NCBI RefSeq assembly: GCF_032118995.1
Contig: NC_092654.1
Coordinates: forward strand, 12,594,284 to 12,658,283
DNA length: 64,000 bases
Direction: 5' to 3'
From: Asterias amurensis
Lineage: Eukaryota; Echinodermata; Asteroidea; Forcipulatida; Asteriidae
The position numbers and the translations under genes are program-made. The notes under the pieces are model-generated. The model saw nothing but the letters and a program-made list of their open reading frames with translations. It did not search any database and was not told the origin of the DNA. Positions 13,301-19,841 of this stretch are shown here, in pieces. Position 1 is the stretch's first letter, and each line of letters starts with the position of its first letter.

Positions 13301-16300
13301 CAACCCTGTAAAATGTTGGTCTCAAACTTGTCATTTAAGTTGCGAGAGAATAATAGACAAATAAAAAACACCCTCGATGCACTGTGTGCTTTCAGATGCC
13401 TAATAAAAGGCTTCAGGCCTGAAGTCTTTTATTAATTGAGTGAGAAAAAAATAACCTCTTTTTCAAATACTTTGTTACTTCAGAGGGAGATGTTTTTCAC
13501 ATCAGTGTAAACTAGCAACAGCTCTTCATTAGTCATTACCAAGTAATTTTTTATGCTAACAGTTATTTTGGGTAATTACCTTTCTCTATGCTGATAGTAC
13601 CCATTGCTTTTTTCTTTATGCAAATGTGATCTCACTTTAAAAGTGTTTCTAATTGAATCTAATATCAACTTGGTTTTTGTTCTTATTTTTGACCATAGGC
13701 TCAGCTCCTGTCGTATTTCCAGACCTAGACTCCACAGGTAAATAAAGCAATTTTTTTCCCCGTTCAACACAAAACAATCAAACATATTGTGTTTTATTGG
13801 CAGCAAATTGCGCCACAGCACCTTGTAAAACATTACATGGTGCTATAAGAATTAGGTCTCATAATTCAAAAACAGTCCCACATCTTGCAGGAAATACTGT
13901 GTTACAGCGCCAGGAGCGTCACTGAGTGACGGACATGTGCGCTATATAAGAAGCCACAATTATTATTTGTTATTATTATTATTGAATATCTCCAATCTTG
14001 TAGGATTAAAGCAGTCGAACGGTTCAAAAAACCAAATGTAAACTATAGTACGTTTGTATACTATGATATGGAAAGGTTTCCGGTAACACAAAGTAATGAC
14101 TATCTCTTAATGAGTTTGGGTGGTTCTGAAAAGAAAAGTTGGTGTCCACTTGATGTTTCAATCAGTATGCCCCGATCAGAGTTGAAACCAACGGTTCTTT
14201 TCAGAACCACCCGAACTCATTTAGAGATAGTCATAACATGGTTTTACCGCAAACTTTTCTGTGTTGTATTTCCACCATGCAAAGTTTCAAATCCAACTTA
14301 GTTTACTATGCTTTTAAAGCATGCCTGCTTTGATCCACCACTTCCAATACCTCCAATACTGAACTTCAAAGATGTACAATAATCTTCTTCTTTTTTTGAA
14401 TTTTAGAAAACTTTGAGAAGGTTTTTAATGTTGAGATAGCCATTGCTGATTCTTCAGTGAGTGCATGTGAGCCCTATGTTGACACTCAAACTGTTGAATG
14501 CATCGCTCTCGTCAGAACCTTCATAATTCAAGTGAGTACAATCACTAATGTATCTAAAATGTATCCCACCTGGGCCCAATTTCATGGCTCTGCTTACCGT
14601 AAGCACAGAATCCGCGCTTACGGAAGCAGGGAATTCTGTGCTAACGGCAAGCGTATGTCACGGGTTAGCGGCGAATTTTGGCTTCTGCGCGTGCGTACGT
14701 ACTTCACATTACTAGGTATTCTACGCTTACAAGGCTAGCCCAGAAATTTGGCGCTGGTACGTAAGCGGGGAATCGTGCTCGTAAGCGCAGAATTCGGCGG
14801 TAAGCAGAGCCATGAAATTGGGCCCTTGCATGGCTCTGCTTACCGCCCACTAAACCGTTTTGACAATATGGCGGACACAATACTACAACACTATAAAGTT
14901 TGGGTAGGTTTGTACAAGAAGTTTCCCTAAACCCAAAAGTTTTCTGTATAAGGAAATGTTTTGCTGGATATTTACTCAATCTAGCAATTGATGCCGGGCT
15001 TGAAACATACATATTTTAGTCATAAAACACCTTTGCAATGTTCATAATATGCTCCTGATTTAATGTGTGTGTGGAGGGAATAATCCTTATTGAATTATTG
15101 ATATATTTGTATGTGTGTTAAAGACAGTGTACACTATTGGTAATTGTCAAAGACTAGTCTTCACAGTTGGTGTTATCTCAACATATGCATAAAATAACAA
15201 ACCTGTGAAAATTTGAGCTCAATCGGTCATCGAACTAGCGAGATAATAATGAAAGAAAAAAACACCATTGTCACACGAAGTTGTGCGCTTTCTGATGCTT
15301 GATTTCGAGACCTCAAATTCTAAACTTTAGGTCTCGAAATCAAATTGATGGAAAATCACTTCTTTCTCGAAAATCACGGCACTTCAGAGGGAGCCGTTTC
15401 TCACAATGTTTTATACCATCAACCTCTCCCCATTACTCGTAATCAAGAAATGATGATAATTATTTTGAGTAATTACCAATAGTGTCCACTGCGTTTTGTA
15501 TCTACTTGTGTGATTGTAAAATCTTTTCTGTAGGATATTTTATAACATAGTAATGTAGGCCTATATTCTTACTTGTTCATGTTTAAGCATTTGTTTCCAT
15601 TGTTCAGCGCATTGAGGAATCTGAGATTCATAATACGCTTTATAAATGCTGTTTGTTATTATTGTGTTGTTGGGATGCTTTGTTTATCAACAGGTAACGC
15701 CCCTTTATCAGCAAGTGTCCGTCGACAGTTTTATACGGATTGATGTCAACCAAACAAGTATAAGGTAAGTAAAGCATCAGCTTTTTCCATCCTTTGGGCG
15801 GTGGACTCATTTTTTCAAGAAACTACCCAAATGTTATCTACATCAACAAGAGTATTTTAATAAACTCCATGTATTTGTCTTGAGCTCCTTTGACAATTGT
15901 TTGTTGATTTTGTCATTACATGTATACAAATGTCGTCTAATTGATTGATAAATTGACTCAAGTTCTGTAGTTTACAGATAAAAAAACCACTCTCATGAGT
16001 CATATCGGCTGCAGACAGAACTTTCCAAGTCTTGCCGAAAAAGGAAAAAGAAAATAGAATGAAGAGTTGGAAAGTCTAGGGTTCGAATCGCATCTTGGTG
16101 TCCTGTAGGTTTTTTTTCAACAGGTGACGCATACAGCATTACGTTGATTTTTGCACTGTCCTCATAAAGACTAAAGTTTACTTCAGATAAATTCTTCATA
16201 CATTGTCTAAACGATGTATAGGAGTGCTCTTTGGCGATCCCAACCGGAAGCGTGTTTGACGATGCTGTTCAGACCAAATGGTAACCGACTTGTTGAGTCG

Positions 16301-19300
16301 GTTGGGCTTGAATGGGGTCGCCAAAACGCACTCCAGATATAGATAGACAGGTGAAACATTTTTTTTCAACTGAAATCAATATGCCACATTCAAAAGCAAA
16401 TCGAAAATCCATCTGTATAATTCTGTAATAAAGCAGTAAATAACATATTTCTCACATCCACGTGAAAGGGTAGTATAAGAAATTGTTTAGCTTGTGATTT
16501 TTTACAGTAATTGTATGTCTTACTGTAATTTATGTTAATTGGTATTTAATTTGTATTTTTTAATATCTAATTTTGTTTTAGTTATGGTTTGTCATACTGT
16601 ATTTTCTGTATATTTAATTTGTATTGTTGTTAGGCCTACTGTGGTTGTTTTTAAAAGAGTTGTTTTGTGACCTTTATGTTTCAGCTGCAAATGAAATACA
16701 ATAATCAGTATTTTAAATGCCGATGTATTATACAGGTATCTATAAAATAACACGAAATTGGGCATATAAAAAGTCTTGCCAGAAGCTAATGTGTTTCCCT
16801 GATTAGATGCCAAATCAGAACAAACTTTTCCCTCTCTGATTCTGTAGAAATGGCAGTGTCATCATACCGCACAACGTCATCTATAACTTCTCCAAAGAGG
16901 ACATTAGGGGTATGAGTGCAGATGAGTTTTACGACAAATCGATAAAAGCTGCCGTTGAATCTGGAAGGATGGGAAGCTTAGCCGTTGTGGTTAACTGTAC
17001 AAGTTGTCAAGATCCCAAGGGTGAGTGACAAAAGCTGGATTTGAAGGGGACACAGAAAACTGAGAAAAACGAAAACGAAATCTTACAAGTTTATAACACA
17101 AAAATTTACAAAAAAAGTTGTTTTCGAATGCGAACAAGAATATGCGCAAATGATTGCGCCATCGATCTGCATTTAAAAGGCATTGGACACTATTGACAAT
17201 TCTTCAAGATAATTTAAAGCATCTTTATTTTGGTCTTGCAAACAAAATTTTAGTCTAGTAAAATTTTCTAACTCCAAGCCCTGTCTTGTGCATTTTTCCC
17301 TAAAATTTGAGCCCTGTCACAGCCACTAAAAGTTGTCATGTTTGTTTTTTAAAGTTTTTTATTTTTGTGTTATTCATTTTATTTTGGGGGCGCTGTTTCA
17401 CTGTTCTTTTTCATTTTTTATTCAGCAAACTTCAGATTTTTTTTAAGATACTACAATAATTTTCATATATTCTCTACCTATCCTCTTTTTCTCTGTATGA
17501 CATAAAGTCCCCCAATGATTATTACCCTCCAGTTTTACTTAAAAATGTGTAATAACGTCAAGGTGTCTGAGGCTTGAGCGATGATCAATAAGTAAATGGG
17601 TATGTTCATGTTCAGACAGCGTACTAAGTTAGACCCGAACCAGTTTAACTTTCGAGATAGTTGTAAAAAGTTGTTCCCCTTGCATTCGGACAGCACTTAG
17701 TTAAACCCGAAACGGTTTATCTTTGGTTTTTAAGAAGTTGAAGCAAATGCGACCCTGTTACTCTAACATCCGGTATACTGTCCTGTTTATTGGTCTTCGT
17801 GTATTTACGTTATGATTACAGAGGTCAATGGTCTGTCTTTTTGGGGTTGAACTCGATTCGGTCTAACTTTAGAGCCATTTGAGCTCAATCGGGTTGAAGC
17901 ATGAGTTAAACCAACTTAAAGGAACACGTTGCCTTGGATCGGACGAGTTGGTCTATTAAAAGCGTTTGAAACCGTTTGTTATGAAATGCATATGGTTAGA
18001 AAGATGTTTTAAAAGTAGAATATAATGATCCACACAAGTATCACTCGAAATTGCACGGTTTTCCTTTTACGTCGCGAGCTATCACGGTTGGCCATTTATG
18101 GGAGTCAAAATTTTGACTCCCATAAATGGCCGATCGTTTTAGTCGACAGGGTAAAAGGAAAACCGTGCAATTTCGAGGCATGTTTGTGTGGATCATTGTA
18201 TTCTACTTTTACAACATCTTTCTACCCATATGCATTTTATAATAAACGGTTAAAAACGCTTGTCAAAGACCAACTCGACCGATCCAAGGCAACGTGTTCC
18301 TTTAAGTACTGTGTCTGAACGCCGTGAATGACATTGAGATCGCGCTGGGTCTGTACTATCTGCCAATAACGTTTCTTCTTGACATCTTGTTGTAGATCAC
18401 ACAGACGTTTGTGCCGCAGCAAAATGTGCCGAAGGATATTCACTGGTAAATGACAACACCATTGGAAAATGCATTCCCACTTGTGTTTCTGTCTGTACTT
18501 CAAACTCTGAATATTGCAATGAAGGCACATGCACCCACGAGGTTGGGAAACCCGTACTATGTAGGTAAGTGAGAATTGAATGGTCTTTATTCTTAGTTCT
18601 TAACTCTTACATCTTTGCCTCTCTTTTGCTTAAAGACACTGGGTAGTTTGCGGATATGCAACTTGGGAATTAAAAATTAGTCACCACTAGTGTAGTAGTC
18701 GCAACAATTTGAGGGCCGACTGGTCGAGTAGTAAGTTCACTTATCGCCCAGGCCTACACTTGACACACATGGTAACTGTCAAGGACTAGTATTTTCACTT
18801 GGTTTATCCAAACATATGCATACAATAACACAAAATTTTGGCTCAATTGGTCATAAAAGTTGCAAGGGAATGATGGAAAAAACACCCTTCTTGCACAAAT
18901 TTGTGAGCTTTCAAATGCCTAAATGGCTTCTGGCCTGATGTCTTTTAATATTGGAGAAGAAAAAAAAGCTCTTTCTCTAAAACTGCTTTTCTTTCTTTGG
19001 GAGCCGTTTCTCACAATGCTTTATCAACAGCTCTCCATTGATCATTACCAAGTTGTTACATTCTAACATTTATTTTGAATGATTTTCAATAGTGTCCAGT
19101 GCCTTTAAATGCAGATCGAAGGCGCACATATTTTTTGTGTGCATACTCTTGTTCAGGCGGTAAAGTAACACACCCTGGTTTTGTGATGCGTTTTTCATTT
19201 TTGTAAATATTTGTGTTGTAACTTTTTGTTTTATAACATATTTGTGTGTGTCCTTACCTTTTCTTACATGCTTTGTATTTTACTATTTTGGTTATAACAT

Positions 19301-19809
19301 GCTCTGTATTTTACTATTTGGTTCTTACATGCTCTTTATTTAACTATTGGTTCTAACATGCTCTTTATTCAACTATTATTTGGTTCTTATATGTTCTTTA
19401 TTTAACTATTATTTGGTTGATTTAACTATTATTTGGTTCTTATATGCTCTTAACTGTTATTTGGTTCTAACATGCTCTTTATTTAACTATTTTGGTTCTT
19501 ACATACTCTGTTTTTACTACATGTGGTTCTTACGTGCTCTCTGTTTTAATATTTTGATTCATGGTTTTGTTTTATTGCTCTGTAGTTGACTATTAACATT
19601 CATGACTTTTCTTACATGCTCTGTAGTTAACTATTTTAGTTTAAGGCATTTCTTAATGCTCTGTATAGTAGGCCTACTATTTTACTACTGTTTGTACACA
19701 GGGCTCCTGCAAAGGATACCCCATCTTAATACATTTTAGAAAGTAGGAGAAAGAAATATTGGTTATGAGTTGAACACCCAGCAGGATGGATACGTGCGCA
19801 TTACAGGTC

Positions 19810-19841
<32 letters not shown>

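Noticed and set aside
14457-14738. Plus-strand frame continuing from the SEA exon
   Set aside because: It reads through the donor at 14532 into a GGGCCCAATTTCATGG MITE.
19260-19690. Possible CRISPR-like array
   Set aside because: Units are degenerate and contiguous without distinct spacers, and the genome is clearly eukaryotic; it is a minisatellite.
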